A DNA stretch of 64,000 nucleotides. It comes from Agapanthus africanus (Eukaryota > Streptophyta > Magnoliopsida > Asparagales > Amaryllidaceae). The notes beneath the pieces are model-generated. The model made no database searches. It was given only the letters and a program-made list of their open reading frames with translations, and was not told the DNA's origin. The stretch is taken from contig CM057351.1 in the NCBI GenBank assembly GCA_030015575.1, forward strand, positions 3,182,001 through 3,246,000, in the 5' to 3' direction. Each line of letters opens with the position of its first letter. The first letter of the stretch is position 1. This document shows positions 12,610-24,767 of the stretch, piece by piece. The translations under genes were made by a program, and so were the position numbers.

Positions 12610-14068
12610 ACTAGGGCCATCTGTAGCAGTGGTTGTAGTATCTCATACTCAACCATCCCATATGAGTCTCTCTCTGGGAAAAGGCCTTTGTGAGTGGATC
12701 CGCCATGTTGTCCTCTGAGTCTACTCTCCTAACCTCGATCATCCTGGAGATCAACTATCTCCATGATCAGGTGATGCTGCCTCAGAATGTGTCTGGGTCA
12801 CTGATGGGACCAGGGTTCTTGGGCCAAAGCCATACTTCCATTGTCACACAATGGTAGGAACCTAGTTCATCTTATGAACCAATATACACCCAAACTGCCT
12901 CTTTGGTAGTATCTTTAATAGCAATGTTACCAGCCTTTATCGTCTAGTTTGCCACGGTATCTAGCTTGGAACTCTTCCAACATACCGTCCCTCCACTGAG
13001 GGTAAAGACAATGCCTGCGACTGACATTCAGTCGACCTTATCACCCTGGAACTTTTCCAGTGATTCTCCCCAGGATCAACTGATACCATCTCACTACAAC
13101 TAGTGAGAATCCTAACATCCATTTAGATCTATCTCATAGATCCAAAACCCAGGATTTAGGAGGTATCATTTTGATCCTATATGGAGAATCCATGTGATAA
13201 GAGGAGATTGACCGAGCGTAGCATAGGAAACTCTTTTCCTATCAAAAGTATGTTGTCTACGTACAATACGAGGATGACGACCTTACTCTCTACTGCCGTT
13301 TTGTATATACAAGGTTCATCTACCATTTTGATGAGGTCAAACACTTTGACTACCACATCAAAACAGACGTTCCAACTCCGCGATACCTGCTTTATTCTGT
13401 AAAGCATCTTGCACACGTTTCCGCTGCTCCCACTGTTTACGAAGCCCTCTGGCTGTGTACTTATAAACGCTCTCTTCTAAATCAATATTTAGAAAAGCAG
13501 TCATGACATCCAACCACCAGATATCGTAGTCATGGTATGCAGCAATGTTAAGTAGGATCCGGATGGACTTAAGCATAGCCACTGGAAAAGGTTTCATCGT
13601 TATCCACGCCTGGTCGATGATGAAAACCATTAACAAGTCTAGCTTTGAAAGTCTCAACTTTTCCATCTACACCAAGTAATCTTCTCAAGATATACTTGCT
13701 CCTGATGGGGATTTAACCCTTCAGATACAGCATCCAAAGTCCATACTTTGTTGGTGTACATGGATTCCATCTCAGATCGCTAAGCATCCAGCCATTCTTA
13801 CAGAGTCCCTACTCTTGATGGCCTGCTCGAAACTAGTTGGGTCATCATCTCATGATGCAATCCTCGCTCCCACTGTCATCGAGAAACCAAAGTATCTCTC
13901 AGGCGGATGAGGAACCCTGCTAGATCGGCGGAGAGGCTGAGCTTCGTCGGAAACTATCGAATCCTGTGGTTCTATCAAATCATCAGCTGTAGTTTGTATA
14001 GCTGGAACTCCTTCCAGTTCTACAGAACTGACATTGCCTCGATCTTGTCCGGATTTTGCTTTTGACAT
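12610..14068 (-). pseudogene. copia RT / RNase H remnant (copy C)
   Basis: Frames 13177-13416 (LVLYVDNILLIGKEFPMLRS, and DEPCIYK), 13358-13666 (YHDYDIWWLDVMTAFLN) and 13850-14068 (PQDSIVSDEAQPLRRSSR) are successive pieces of RT and the integrase-RT linker in different frames. The RT catalytic motif reads YVDN instead of YVDD, so the enzyme would be inactive even without the frameshifts. RNase H is a short collapsed remnant. The joint near 13100-13125 is the same deletion as in copies B and D. Confidence 0.8.
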
Positions 14069-14339
14069 AGGCCGGACAATCCCAAATCTTAATTACTTAA
14101 GAGATGGGCTCTTTCCACACCATATCTGGAGTGGTAGGCATTGATTTTATTGGAATCTAATTCGATAGGTATGCAGCTTCTCAAGTGCACAACCCCTAAA
14201 AGGAAATAGGTAACTCAGTAGTACTCATCATAGAGCGCACCATATCATATAGGGTGTGATTGCTCCGCCCCGATACACCGTTTTGCTGTGGTGTGTTCAG
14301 AGGAGTAACACCGAGAAAGAATCTCATTCTCCTTTAAAA

Positions 14340-14890
14340 TAGTCCAAGAATTCTATGCAGAAGTATTCTCCTCCCAGATCTTATCATAGGACATAATACT
14401 TATACCTTTATTGGTTCTCTACTTCTGACTTATATTCTGTGAATTTCTCAAAAGTTTCAGACATGTGTTTCAACAGGAACATGTGTCCGAATCTTGAGAG
14501 ATCGTCAGAGAATGTAAGGAAGTACAAAGAACCAGTCCTGGCATATGTAGACTGGGGACCTTCATACATCACTATGTATCAGTCCCAAGAGTTCACTAAC
14601 TCTTTCTCTGTTTCGAGTAAACAGAGCTATGGTCATCTTATCTTTGTGACATGACTGGCAAGTTTCATAAGATATAAATTCAAACTGATTTAAATATGCA
14701 TCTAAATGTAACTTTAGCTAGTCGGGTCACATTGATTTGACCTAGTCTACAATACCTCAAGAAGGAATCGTTCAATTCCGAACTCTTCCTCTTATGTGTG
14801 TTCTGTACGTTAAGAACTGTGGTCTGATTTAGAATGTATATGCTTTTAGATAACGTGCCTGAACCGACCAACTCTTGATATAGGATATGT
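14340..14890 (-). pseudogene. copia integrase remnant (copy C)
   Basis: Frame 14680-14871 carries the decayed integrase zinc finger (NTHKRKSSELNDSFLRYCRL; copy A has FLWHYRLGHI, so the first His has become Cys). The catalytic core at about 14340-14660 aligns in DNA with copies A and B but has no long minus-strand frame. Non-functional. Confidence 0.7.
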
Positions 14891-14928
14891 GCAAAACATT
14901 ATCCAACAATACAAAATTATATCCTTCT

Positions 14929-15424
14929 TTAGTAAATAAAGAGACTGATATGATGTTGTATATCAGGTTCGGTATCTAATAACATTCGTTCAGAATCAGT
15001 GTATTTTGGTAATACAGGGTGATAGTGACCAACAGACTTGGCTACAACACTTGCACCGTTTTCTGTCTCATGAAACTTATCACCCGTTCTCAGTTCTCTA
15101 CCTTTCTGTAGCCCTATGTAACAGATTACATATCTGGGATCCTGATCCGGTATCAGATACCCAGGACGCAGAGGATACTGAGAAACAGTTCTGTGTAATG
15201 AACACACCCGAAGAAGATGCATCATCATGCACTTTCTTCGTTTGGGCGGCATGGGAATACTGGTATTCCCCTAATTCCTGCTCGGTCTTATAACAATTAT
15301 AAGTTGGAGCGGGACCAACGTTCCCCAGCTCAGTATAACAAGCGGGTTCGGTCAATACATCCATATTATTATCTTGATTAAGGCGTGATATGGTCGCTAC
15401 CTGGAGAGAGAGAGAAGAAAACAC
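14929..15424 (-). pseudogene. copia protease remnant (copy C)
   Basis: Two overlapping minus frames, 15098-15424 and 14929-15252, together cover the protease and are separated by a frameshift. The catalytic D-T-G is kept (SWVSDTGSGSQICNLLH) in the first. The segment after it (GRELRTGDKFHETENGASVV) lies in the second. An active enzyme is not possible without the frame being continuous. Confidence 0.75.
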
Positions 15425-18400
15425 TCTGCGTGCGCTCTTGCAAGATTAGATTGGTTATTTATTTTATCTAATCAGGATGGCTCCCACTGTTTTTATCAAT
15501 TCTTCCTTCAAACCCTAAAAAGAAAGACTATCCGGGATTAATTACACTCTACAAGTTCGCCAATCTTTCAGCCAGGCCAGTGCCGGTACTTTAAGGGAGG
15601 TTCCCCGTGCTTTCGCACGGACCTAATTAAAGTAAACCTCGTTTTCCCAGGGGCGTAACCCCATTGACACCTTTCTAGACACCTACTTGATCGGCTAATT
15701 GCAAAGTGCAAAATTCTCCTAGAAGTAACAATTACTCGCAGTGGGTATCAGGATCCAACTATCATATAGAAGGTATGCAATCTCATTGCAAATTTCAACA
15801 CTTGAAACTCCCGATAATGGTTTTTACCCCTAGTACCTATGACCTTGGCTAAGGTCAACAAATCATAAGCACTAGTCAAGTTCTACCCGTCATTTCGTGA
15901 TTAATTAGACCCACCCACATGACCCTTGGCTAAGGTCAACAAAGCCACATGACTGTCCTAACTAATCGCATCATATGCGGTATAGGAAGACATCACTTAG
16001 CTACCGTACACTGTACCTTGACTATGGTCAACAAACACAGCACGAATACTAAGTACTCTACTTCCTAAAATGACGGAGGGTTGCGGATGGTTTTTAATAA
16101 AACCTTTAACGCTTTGAACTTGATCTCGCTGCATAATCAAATAGTTTTTAAATGGAGTGTTTTTTAGGCTTTTCTAGTTTTGCTAAAGGGGTCACTCCCG
16201 GTGAAGGGATCGTCGGCCCTTTCCTCATCGAATAAGGTGCAGGATATATCATATATACCTCTGTGCAAAGCAAAAACTATAGAAGCAATCAAAAGAGAAA
16301 CCGAGGGTTGTAGCATCTGCCACTTATTGCTAAAGGGGTCACTACCGGTGAAGGGATCTCGGCCCTTTCCTTATCGAATAAGATGCAGGATGTTCTACAA
16401 GGAACACCGCGATGCAAAGCAAGACCTGTAGCTACCTGTTTTTGAAATTCGATTCCACAACATCTTTTAGGTTTATTTTCTTTCATTGATCACATTAATG
16501 AATGTCCCATCATTTAAGTCCACCTAAACATCACAGATAAATATAACGTACGCTTATGCCATCCGCATTCGCCTCGATGTCTCGTCTGCACCGTTAGGTT
16601 AGGTAACTAACGGCAGAGCGAGGCAGGGCTAGCGCGGGTGCAAAACATAAGCAACGTCTATATAATATATCATATATACTATATACAATATCTATCTGAA
16701 CAAATCACATGATCATATCACAGATAACGCAGCAGAAAATATCATATGAAATATTGGATATACTAGGACGTCCGTGTTTTATTTTGAGCCTGTATAAAAC
16801 ACGGATTCCACGGTCGTGATGAATAGACAATCCCACACCCCTAGACCCCTACGAGAGCGGCAAGCAACCCTACCAATTCTAGAGTTAGGAGACCCGGACT
16901 CGACTCCTCGAGATGGTCTCCCACTGGACCCTAGAACCCGGTTACTTGTGCTCCCCTCCTTGGGTCTATCCTAATGCGGAAAAATAAATAATATACAATG
17001 GTGAAATCATCCTCAACCCGGAAGTGCCCCAAATAAAAGAATATTACATACAAGTTTTTACATGAATGAAAATGAAAAACACTCATCTCACATACAAAAA
17101 ACCCCGGCTATTCAAACACGACGATCCAATATAACATATCCAGCAACACATAACATCACATGTCATCAACGTAAGTAAATATGCACATCCCAATTGTCGT
17201 TGACATATAGCAACGAAACCGGCGATATCATATATTACACTTACGGTCGCAGAAAAGAAAGTGTAAAACTACAACAGTTGGAATCCGCAACCTGCATAGA
17301 CATCACATGCCTAACCAAATGAATTCCTTAGACATCGCATGCCTAACAATTATAAACCCCGCATTTTAGTCTCATTATCGAAAACTCTTTTCAATATCAA
17401 GTCAGCCAATTCAACAAGATTCCCGACATCCAGAATGAATGCTCATCGCAAACTTTAGTAGGCGGCCGCACCCCCGATGACGTCGACGAAGTGCACTAAG
17501 GCAGAACACCGCTGCCGCGAGCACCCGAATGGATGCTTTCGGCGACGGGGTTCTCCTACAGTCACTTGGTCGGGGCTATGGGGCGTGGCTATCTATTAAG
17601 TTTACCGGCGAGTATCCGCGTACGCAACGTGATTGCGACGCACTTTTGATCACATCAAAATCCCGTGGCAACCAATCAAGTGAGACTAAACCGCTAGATT
17701 TATAACATTCAAATTAGTTATCTCATAACTACTTGTGAATTCCAAATATTGTATCACATTCCAGATAAATAGAAAATGTTAAACTTTCCGATCGAACAAT
17801 CAAACAGCCAAGTTTTCCCGAAACAGCTCAACACATGAAATAAGTTTAAAAACATCCACTTCATGCCACAGTACCAACGGTCCAGCCATAGAAGGGTCAA
17901 GCCAACGCCTCACATGTGGCACGCCGTACTGCCCCAAACCCTAAGGTTCAAAGGGCAGTTCAAGACGGTCACATAATCGAGTTAAGGTTTGTTGTCTTCT
18001 AGAGGGTCCATCGCGTTACTTGCACTACTTAGAACGTTCTTAAACCACGGAAAAATCCAACACTTGGAAATTTCCCGGCAAGGGAAAAAGTGGGTATTTA
18101 TATCCGGTCGAACTTTTTAACATATACTAAATTATCCGGAAAAACACGTAGACAAAGTTAAACAATCCGATCGAAACAACGAGTCCCCAAAACAACCCTG
18201 AAAACTCAACTGTTGAGTACAGATTAAAAATTCCCAGAGAACAGAGGATACAGGTACGGGCATTACTTTAGGAAAATGGAATACTAATCATTACATACGG
18301 CCGCGGAACCGCCGCCAAAAGCAAGGTATGGCCGCGGTTCCGCGGCGCAACAGTAGTGTTAGGGTTTCATTTTCTGCAGTTGTTCTTAGAATTTTCTGCT

Positions 18401-18531
18401 CTATTTTCTGAGTATTTTTAATTCACAAAAATCAACATTTTCAGAAAATGTACAGAGAAGGGTGTAGTTTAGGGTTTCGGGGTTCGATCGGGTTATTAAC
18501 TTCGTCTACACATCGCATAAAGCTCTAGCAA
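15425..18531 (-). other. copia copy C long leader, no gag seen
   Basis: Collinear with the copy B leader. It shows three CTTGGCTAAGGTCAA-like words (15844, 15924, 16017), the doubled GGGGTCACTCCC segment (about 16185 and 16330) and a hairpin at 16772-16804. That hairpin has 11-bp perfect arms CCGTGTTTTAT and ATAAAACACGG. The CCGCGG palindrome pair is at 18299-18346. No gag or other ORF is recognised. Confidence 0.6.
18299..18346. repeat. paired CCGCGG palindrome in copia C leader
   Basis: GGCCGCGGAACCGCCGCC (18299-18316) and GGCCGCGGTTCCGCGGC (18330-18346) are separated by 13 nt. The second is a near-perfect inverted repeat. The order (AA-centred first on the plus strand, TT-centred second) and the spacing match the Athila LTR at 31666-31714. 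Confidence 0.85.
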
Positions 18532-18544
18532 GGCTCTGATACCA
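18532..18544 (-). promoter_or_regulatory. primer binding site, initiator tRNA-Met (copy C)
   Basis: The minus strand reads TGGTATCAGAGCC starting one base from the LTR end. This exactly matches the complement of the 3' end of plant initiator tRNA-Met, the usual copia primer. Confidence 0.92.
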
Positions 18545-18545
18545 C

Positions 18546-19635
18546 TGTAGGGTTCCTAGGCACACTCATGAGGTTCCACAACTGATCGACCATGCCAAAT
18601 TCAAAAATTTATGTGCCGAGAAACCCTATGCAAGATCGTTAACTAGAGGATAGGCGAAACTAAATGCAAGCAAACAACTTTACTAACAAGTGAAAGGGAT
18701 TACAACCTTTGTAGATCCGGTCCTCCACTTCTTTAGCTTCGTGTTGACGTCCCTCCGCTGCGATCATTGGGATCCCGGACTCTAGCGATGGTTTCGTCGG
18801 AGAAATGATCGGGCTAGGTCGTTGACTTCGATGCCGAAGATGATCTACGTCGAGGCTACTCAAACTCAAGCTCCATCTTCACTAGGTCATGAAACTTGTG
18901 AAGAAAACACCCTATACAATATGGCAAGTGGTAGAGGATGAAGAAATAGGAAGTGGGTTCACTTTGGATTTGGATTACTCACTTGATTTCAACACTTGGA
19001 ATTTTCAAGAAAACTTTCTTTTCTTCATGAAGAAGAAGAAGAAGAAGAAAAGAAAAATGAATTTTCTTGAACCGCGGCCATACCCTCCACTGTAGGGTTC
19101 CTAGGCACACTCATGATGTTCCACAACTGATCAACCATGCCAAATTCAAAAATTTATGTGCCGATAAACCCTATGCAAGATCGTTAACTAGAGGATAGGC
19201 AAAACTAAATGCAAGCAAACAACTTTACTAACAAGTGAAAGGGATTACAACCTTTGTAGATCCGGTCCTCCACTTCTTTAGCTCCGTGTTGACGTCCCTC
19301 CGCTGCGATCATCGGGATCCTGGACTCTAGCGATGGTTTCGTCGGAGAAATGATCGGGCTAGGTCGTTGACTTCGATGCCGAAGATGATCTACGTCGAGG
19401 CGACTCAAACTCAAGCTCCATCTTCACTAGGTCATGAAACTTGTGAAGAAAACACCCTATACAACATGGAAAGTGGTAGAGGATGAAGAAATAAGAAGTG
19501 GGTTCACTTTGGATTTGGATTTCTCACTTGATTTCAACACTTGGAATTTTCAAGAAAACTTTCTTCTCTTCATGAAGAAGAAGAAGAAGAAGAAAAGAAA
19601 AATGAATTATCTGAAAAGAAAATTCAAGTGAAGTC
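18546..19635. repeat. 545-bp tandem duplication inside copia LTR
   Basis: TGTAGGGTTCCTAGG starts at 18546 and again at 19091. The two units are nearly identical, including an (GAA)n-type run at about 19027 and 19573. The first unit ends with a short extra tail (ACCGCGGCCATACCCTCCAC) just before the second LTR terminus. The 68- and 69-residue open frames in both units are low-complexity and not convincing genes. Confidence 0.9.
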
Positions 19636-21294
19636 TATCATATAGCAACCATGGGTGAGATTTGTGTAGAGAATAAACTAGGGTTTAGGTAATGGTTAGG
19701 TTAAAGAGTCAAAACAAAATGGTTAGACTTTTCAAAGATGCTTGAAGCATCATGAAGCTTCTAGCATGGAAAAAGAAAAAGCACCATTTTGTTTTAACAA
19801 AACATAATAAATAAAATAAAGAAAACAAAACCCTAACCATTAACTAAACATGGTTTAAAGCATACACACACCCAAGTTTGCATGTATCATCAAACATGAT
19901 ACAAACTAGTGCACAAACATATATCATATATACAATGTGCACAATCTAGTGAGAAAAATAATCTTAAGTGAACCAATACTAGTTAATGTAAAGTAATATA
20001 TCAAATATATAATTATACATTAAATCATTAATCAACACTTGATTTAATGATCCGGTCATACTGCATATAACCGACTAATATCAAGTGTATCAATATATCG
20101 AATCAACATTTGATTCGGTAACCCAGCTATATCTTATATAACCGTTCGATGATACTAATCGCGAGGATAGAATTCAGTATCACATAATGGTATTATTCTT
20201 AGTCCCGCACATATCTCATATGCGCTCCTATTTCGTTTCGCTTGAGCCAGGAAACCTCTGTGTAGGACTCTAAAGACTCGTCAATACGCCGGCAGCAGGT
20301 GATGATCATATCAAACACCCACAAGCCGCAAGCGGTCTGCTAAACGTAACGGCCACCCGGGTATTGAGCGATCAGAAGATCAACGAGCAAGCCCGCTCAC
20401 ACTCCTGTGAATCCAACCAGTAACACTTACCACACAGTCCGGTCTGTTCGTCTGATATGTCGCATATCTCGCCTAGGGGTGGTAAACGTCAGACCCCAAT
20501 AGCTTGATAAGTCATGCCGATGTAAGGTCCATAACAAGCATGAAACTACTGATAACACTTACCAGTAAATCAGTGCAACCCTGGCCAGGGATTTCCAGTT
20601 ATGGCCAGTCGAGCATAGCGCAACATCAACCCCCAATACCGGGAGAGACGAATCCCCTCCTATCGCTCATTACCTCCATGTGAATCGGGACTGTACCCAA
20701 AAACCACCTGTTTACACGACTCAGGAGAGCCGTGGTAGGGTGGAAATCAAAGCACGGTGGGAGACACACAAGACTCTATGACGATCTCGGGTCATCAGAC
20801 TAAGCTGTACTAGTGTCACCAGAGAACTGCCATCTGACGTGAGGTATAATACCATCTGGGAGTTCTCGGCGAGTCCGTTCAGTGTACCCAGTCACCACTG
20901 AGCACCCGCATACCATCTCTGATGTCAAACACCAATGGATATGGGATCATCCATCGCCCATCACATGGGTCGAGAAGATATACGCTAGTCTACTCTGGAA
21001 TATCGATGCCCCGTCTCGATATTCCCACGACTAGGAACATTGAAGGATGTACTCATTGACTGCCCAGGCCCCACTAGTATGATCTGCATCATAGTCCTGG
21101 AAGTCGAGCATACATCCTAAGGGATTTATCAACATGTAATAGAGAGACTGCAAGTATACATGTTAAGATAAAGAGCAACCAGATAGCGTACTATCATGTC
21201 GAGCAAGAAAGTCCTACCTATATATGTCCCAGCATCCACTACAATATACATCTCATGTACAGTAATGGCCTCTAGGGCATACATATAACTAACA
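18546..21294 (-). mobile_element. complete copia LTR with internal tandem duplication (copy C, 2749 bp)
   Basis: It runs from TGTAGGG (18546) to CTAACA (21294). It is about 590 bp longer than the copy B LTR, mainly because its first 545 bp are present twice. The rest is collinear with 9574-11736. After 21294 the sequence continues in the integrase-RT region of copy A, so copy C probably inserted into copy A there. Confidence 0.85.
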
Positions 21295-21563
21295 ACGGAT
21301 TTGGTCGGAACCCTATTCAATAGGTATGCAGCTGTCTCAAGTGCATAACCCTAAAAGGAAATAGGTAACTTAGCATTACTCATCATAGAGCACACTATAT
21401 CTTATAGGGTGCGATTCCTCCGCTCCGACACTCCATTGTGCTATGGTGTATACGGAGGAGTAAGCTAAGAGAAAATCCCATTCTTTTTTAAGTAGTCTCT
21501 GAATTCCGTGCTCAAGTATTCTCCTCCCCGATCAGATCGTAGGACTTTAATACTTTTACCCGT

Positions 21564-22046
21564 CTAATTCTCAACTTCGTACTTATATTCCTTGAATTTC
21601 TCAAAAGCCTCAGACTTGTATTTCAACAGGAACATATGTCTGAATTTTGAGAGATCGTCGGTGAATGTAATAAAGTACGAGGAACCATTTCTAGCATGCA
21701 TAGACATAAGACCGCATACATCACTATGTATCAGCCCCAAGAGTTCAGTAGCTCTTTCTCCGTGTCCAGTAAATGGAGTCTTGGTCATCTTGCCTTTGAG
21801 ACATGATTGGCAAGTTTCATAAGATGTAAATTCGAACGGATTCAAATATCCATCCGTATGCAACATAGTCAGTCTTGTCGCATCGATATGACCTAGTCTA
21901 TAATGCCACAAGAAAGCTTCGTTCATTTCTGAACTGTTCCTCTTGTGTGTGTTCTGTATACTTAGAACTGTTTTGTGATTTAGAACGTATATACCGTTAT
22001 ACAACATACCATACCCAATCAACACTTGATTTAAGAAAACATTCAC
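21564..22046 (-). pseudogene. copia integrase, N-terminal and core fragment (copy A)
   Basis: A 160-residue open frame is the best preserved integrase in the family. Order: the HHCC zinc finger (FLWHYRLGHIDATRL, then CQSCLKGKMTKTPF), then the start of the catalytic core with its first Asp (LLGLIHSDVCGLMS), then SYFITFTDDLSKF and YKSEAFEKFKEYKYEVEN. The frame stops before the second catalytic Asp. The enzyme would join element cDNA to chromosomal DNA; this fragment cannot. Confidence 0.88.
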
Positions 22047-22400
22047 AATATTTTTGGTACGAAATAACAGTCGCTTAGAATCATTGTGTTACCACTTGGT
22101 AATATAAGGTGATATTCGCCAACTGCTTTGGCTGCAACAATTGCACCATTCCCTTCTCTAAGGTACATATCACATTTTCCCAGTTCTCTACCTCTACTTA
22201 ACCCATGTAACAAATTATATAAGTGGGATTCTGATCCGGTATCCAATACCCAGGACGTAGAGCAAACTGAGAAACAGTTCTCGGTAACGAACACCCCCGA
22301 AGAAGATGCATCAGCATACTCCTTCTTCGTTCGGGTAGCTTGGGAATCCGGGTATTTCCCTATTCATTTCTTAGACTTATGACAGTCATAAGATAGAGCG
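22043..22400 (-). pseudogene. copia aspartic protease (copy A), partial
   Basis: Frame 22043-22294 holds an intact retropepsin active site (SWVLDTGSESHLYNLLHG) and the downstream flap-side sequence GNGAIVAAKAVGEYHLILPSG. The reading continues upstream to about 22400 as DNA similar to the other copies but without a gag zinc knuckle. It overlaps the integrase frame by a few bases, as expected for parts of one polyprotein separated by a frameshift. Confidence 0.82.
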
Positions 22401-24726
22401 GAACCTAGCCCAGTATAATAAGTGGGTTCGGTCAATACATCCATATTATTATCTTGATTAAGGCATGTCATTGATCACTACCACAAGAGAGAGAAGGATA
22501 ATCACTTTTGCGTACGCTCTTTGCAAGATTAGATTGGTTATTAATTTATCTAATCAGAATGGCTCCCACTGTTTTTATCAAATCTTCCTTCAAACCCTAA
22601 AAGGTAAGATTAGCCAGGATTAATTACACCCTATAAGTTCGCCAATCGTTCGGCCAGGCAGCTATTGGTACTCCGAGGGAGTCTCCCCATACTTTCGCAT
22701 GAAACTAATTAAATAACCTCATTTCCACAGGGGCTTAACCTCGTTAACACCTTTCTTAGACACCTACTGGATTAGCTAATTGTAAAGTGGAAAACTCTCC
22801 CAGAAGTAACTCTTACTCGCAGTGGGTATCGGGATCCAACTATAATATAGAAGGTATGCAATCTCATTACAAATTCCAACACTTGAAATTCCCGATATCT
22901 GTTTTTACCCCTAACGACCTATGACCGTAACGCAGGCCAACAAACCATGGGCCGCTAGTCAAGTTCAACCCGTTCATTTCATGATTGAATTAAACCCACC
23001 CGCATGACCCTTGACGCATGCCAAACAATATCGTACGACTACCCTAATCCAATCGTATCAAATGTGGCAGATAAGCACTAATCAGCTACCGTACACTACG
23101 CCTTGACGCATACCAACAAACGCAGTACGAATACTAAATAGTACTTATCTGAAATGACGGCGGGTTACGAATGGTTTTGAAGAAAACCTTTAACATAATG
23201 AACTTGTTATCGTTGTAGAATCTAGTGATTTGAAAAGGAGTGTTTTTTTGTAGCTTTTGCTAGTTTCGCTAAAGAGGTCACTCCCGGTGAAGAGATCTCG
23301 GCTCTTTCCTCATCGAATAAGGTGCTGGATATTCATCAAGGAATACCACTATGCAAAGCAATAACTAGAGAAGCTATAAAAACAAGACTGAGTGGGTTGT
23401 AGCATTTGCTAGTTTTGCTAAAGAGGTCACTCCCGGTGAAGGGATCTCGGCTATTTCCTCATCGAATGAGGTGCTGGATATTCATCAAAGAATAACACTA
23501 TGCAAAGAAAGAACTAGACCTATCTTTTTAAAATTTCGATTCTACAACATCTTTAGGTTTCTTTTCTTTTCATTAATCTCATTAATGAAGTCCCATCATT
23601 TATGTTTCCCTAAACATCACAGAAAAGAAACGAAAATAGAACGTACGCTTATGCCATCCGCATTTGCCACGGGGCCCCGTCATGCACCGTTAGGTTACTT
23701 AACTAACGGCAGAGAGGGGGGTGGACTAGCGCGGGTGCAAAACATAAGCAACGTTTATTATATATCATATATATAATATAGCATTCATCTCACGCATTTA
23801 TATGATCACATCACAGAACCAAGCAGCAGAAGTCAACATATGAAATATTGGATATACTAGGAGGTCCGTGTTTTAAATGCAGCCAGTAATGTAAAACACG
23901 GATTCCACGGTCATGATGAATAGCCAAACCCACATCTCTAGATCCCTACGAGAGCGATAAGTAACCCTACCAATTCTAGAGTTAGGAGACCCGGTCTCGA
24001 CTCCTCGAGATGGTCTCCCACTGGACTCTAGAACCCGGTTACTTTTGCTCCCCGCCTTGGGTCTAACCTAATGCGGAAAAGTAAATGATATATATCAATG
24101 GTGACATCATCCTCAACCCGGAAGTGTCCCAATAAAAGAATATTACATACATTTTTTACATGAATGAAAATGAAAAACTCTCATCTCACGTAAAAAAAAC
24201 CCGGCTATTCAATCACGATGATCCAATATAACATATCAGCAACACATAACATCATATGTCATCAACGTAAGTAAATATGCGTATCCCAAATTCCGTTGAC
24301 ATATAGCAACGAGATCGGGGATACACCACATATTACACTTACGGTCGCAGAAAAGAAATGAAAAACTACAATATTTAGAATCCGCAAATACCTTAGATAT
24401 CATAAACCCGGAATATCTCATATTCCGAATTTCATGCCTAACATATAAACCCTGCATTTTAGTTTCAAACTGAAAACTCTTTTCAATAAACAGTCGGATA
24501 ATTCAATAAGATTCCCGACTAAGTGATCGCGTACAATACGTGATTGCGACGGAGTTTTGATCCGAATCGAAATTCCGTGGCAATCGATCAACCGAGACTA
24601 AAATGCTAGATTTATAATTACAAACTAGTTTTCACAAAACTAATTATTTTGGATTCTAAAAATTGTATCACATATCATCATAATCTATACGACGTTAAAC
24701 ATTTCAATCGATTTTCAAACACCCAC
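22400..24726 (-). other. copia copy A leader, interrupted by Tat insertion
   Basis: Collinear with the leaders of B and C. The three CTTGAC-type words (22926, 23010 and 23102, here of the form TTGACGCATGCCAA) and the doubled GGTCACTCCC segment (about 23270 and 23416) are present. So is the hairpin with arms CCGTGTTTTA and TAAAACACGG near 23868. A perfect 8-bp inverted repeat around CTC (CGGAATAT, ATATTCCG) is at 24409-24427. No gag or other gene is seen. Confidence 0.6.
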
Positions 24727-24728
24727 TG

Positions 24729-24751
24729 TTTCCTGATTTAAAATCAGGAAA
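24729..24751. repeat. terminal perfect palindrome of Tat LTR
   Basis: Arms TTTCCTGATTT and AAATCAGGAAA (11 bp each) flank a single A, two bases inside the LTR end. The same palindrome is at 56399-56421 in the 3' LTR. Its position next to the integrase recognition end suggests a role in end structure, but that is inference. Confidence 0.9.
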
Positions 24752-24767
24752 ACCTACGGAGGAGGCA

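Larger units (their letters stand above)
12597..18545 (-). mobile_element. copia copy C, internal region
   Basis: This is a complete internal span from polypurine tract (12597-12609) to primer site (18532-18544), collinear with copy B over almost 6 kb. The coding regions are at least as decayed as in B. The right LTR (18546-21294) is complete, and the left LTR is an 860-bp remnant. Confidence 0.85.
21295..24726 (-). mobile_element. copia copy A, 5' part of internal region
   Basis: This continues the outer copia copy, whose 3' part is at 1-3396. It runs from the integrase C-terminal region through protease into the leader and stops at 24726, where the Tat element begins. The expected last 800 bp of leader, the primer site and the 5' LTR of copy A are not found. 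Confidence 0.75.

Noticed and set aside
18660-19631. Repeated small frames in the LTR of copy C (69 residues minus, 65-68 residues plus)
   Set aside because: They repeat because the LTR segment is doubled and end in low-complexity Lys runs; no family match.
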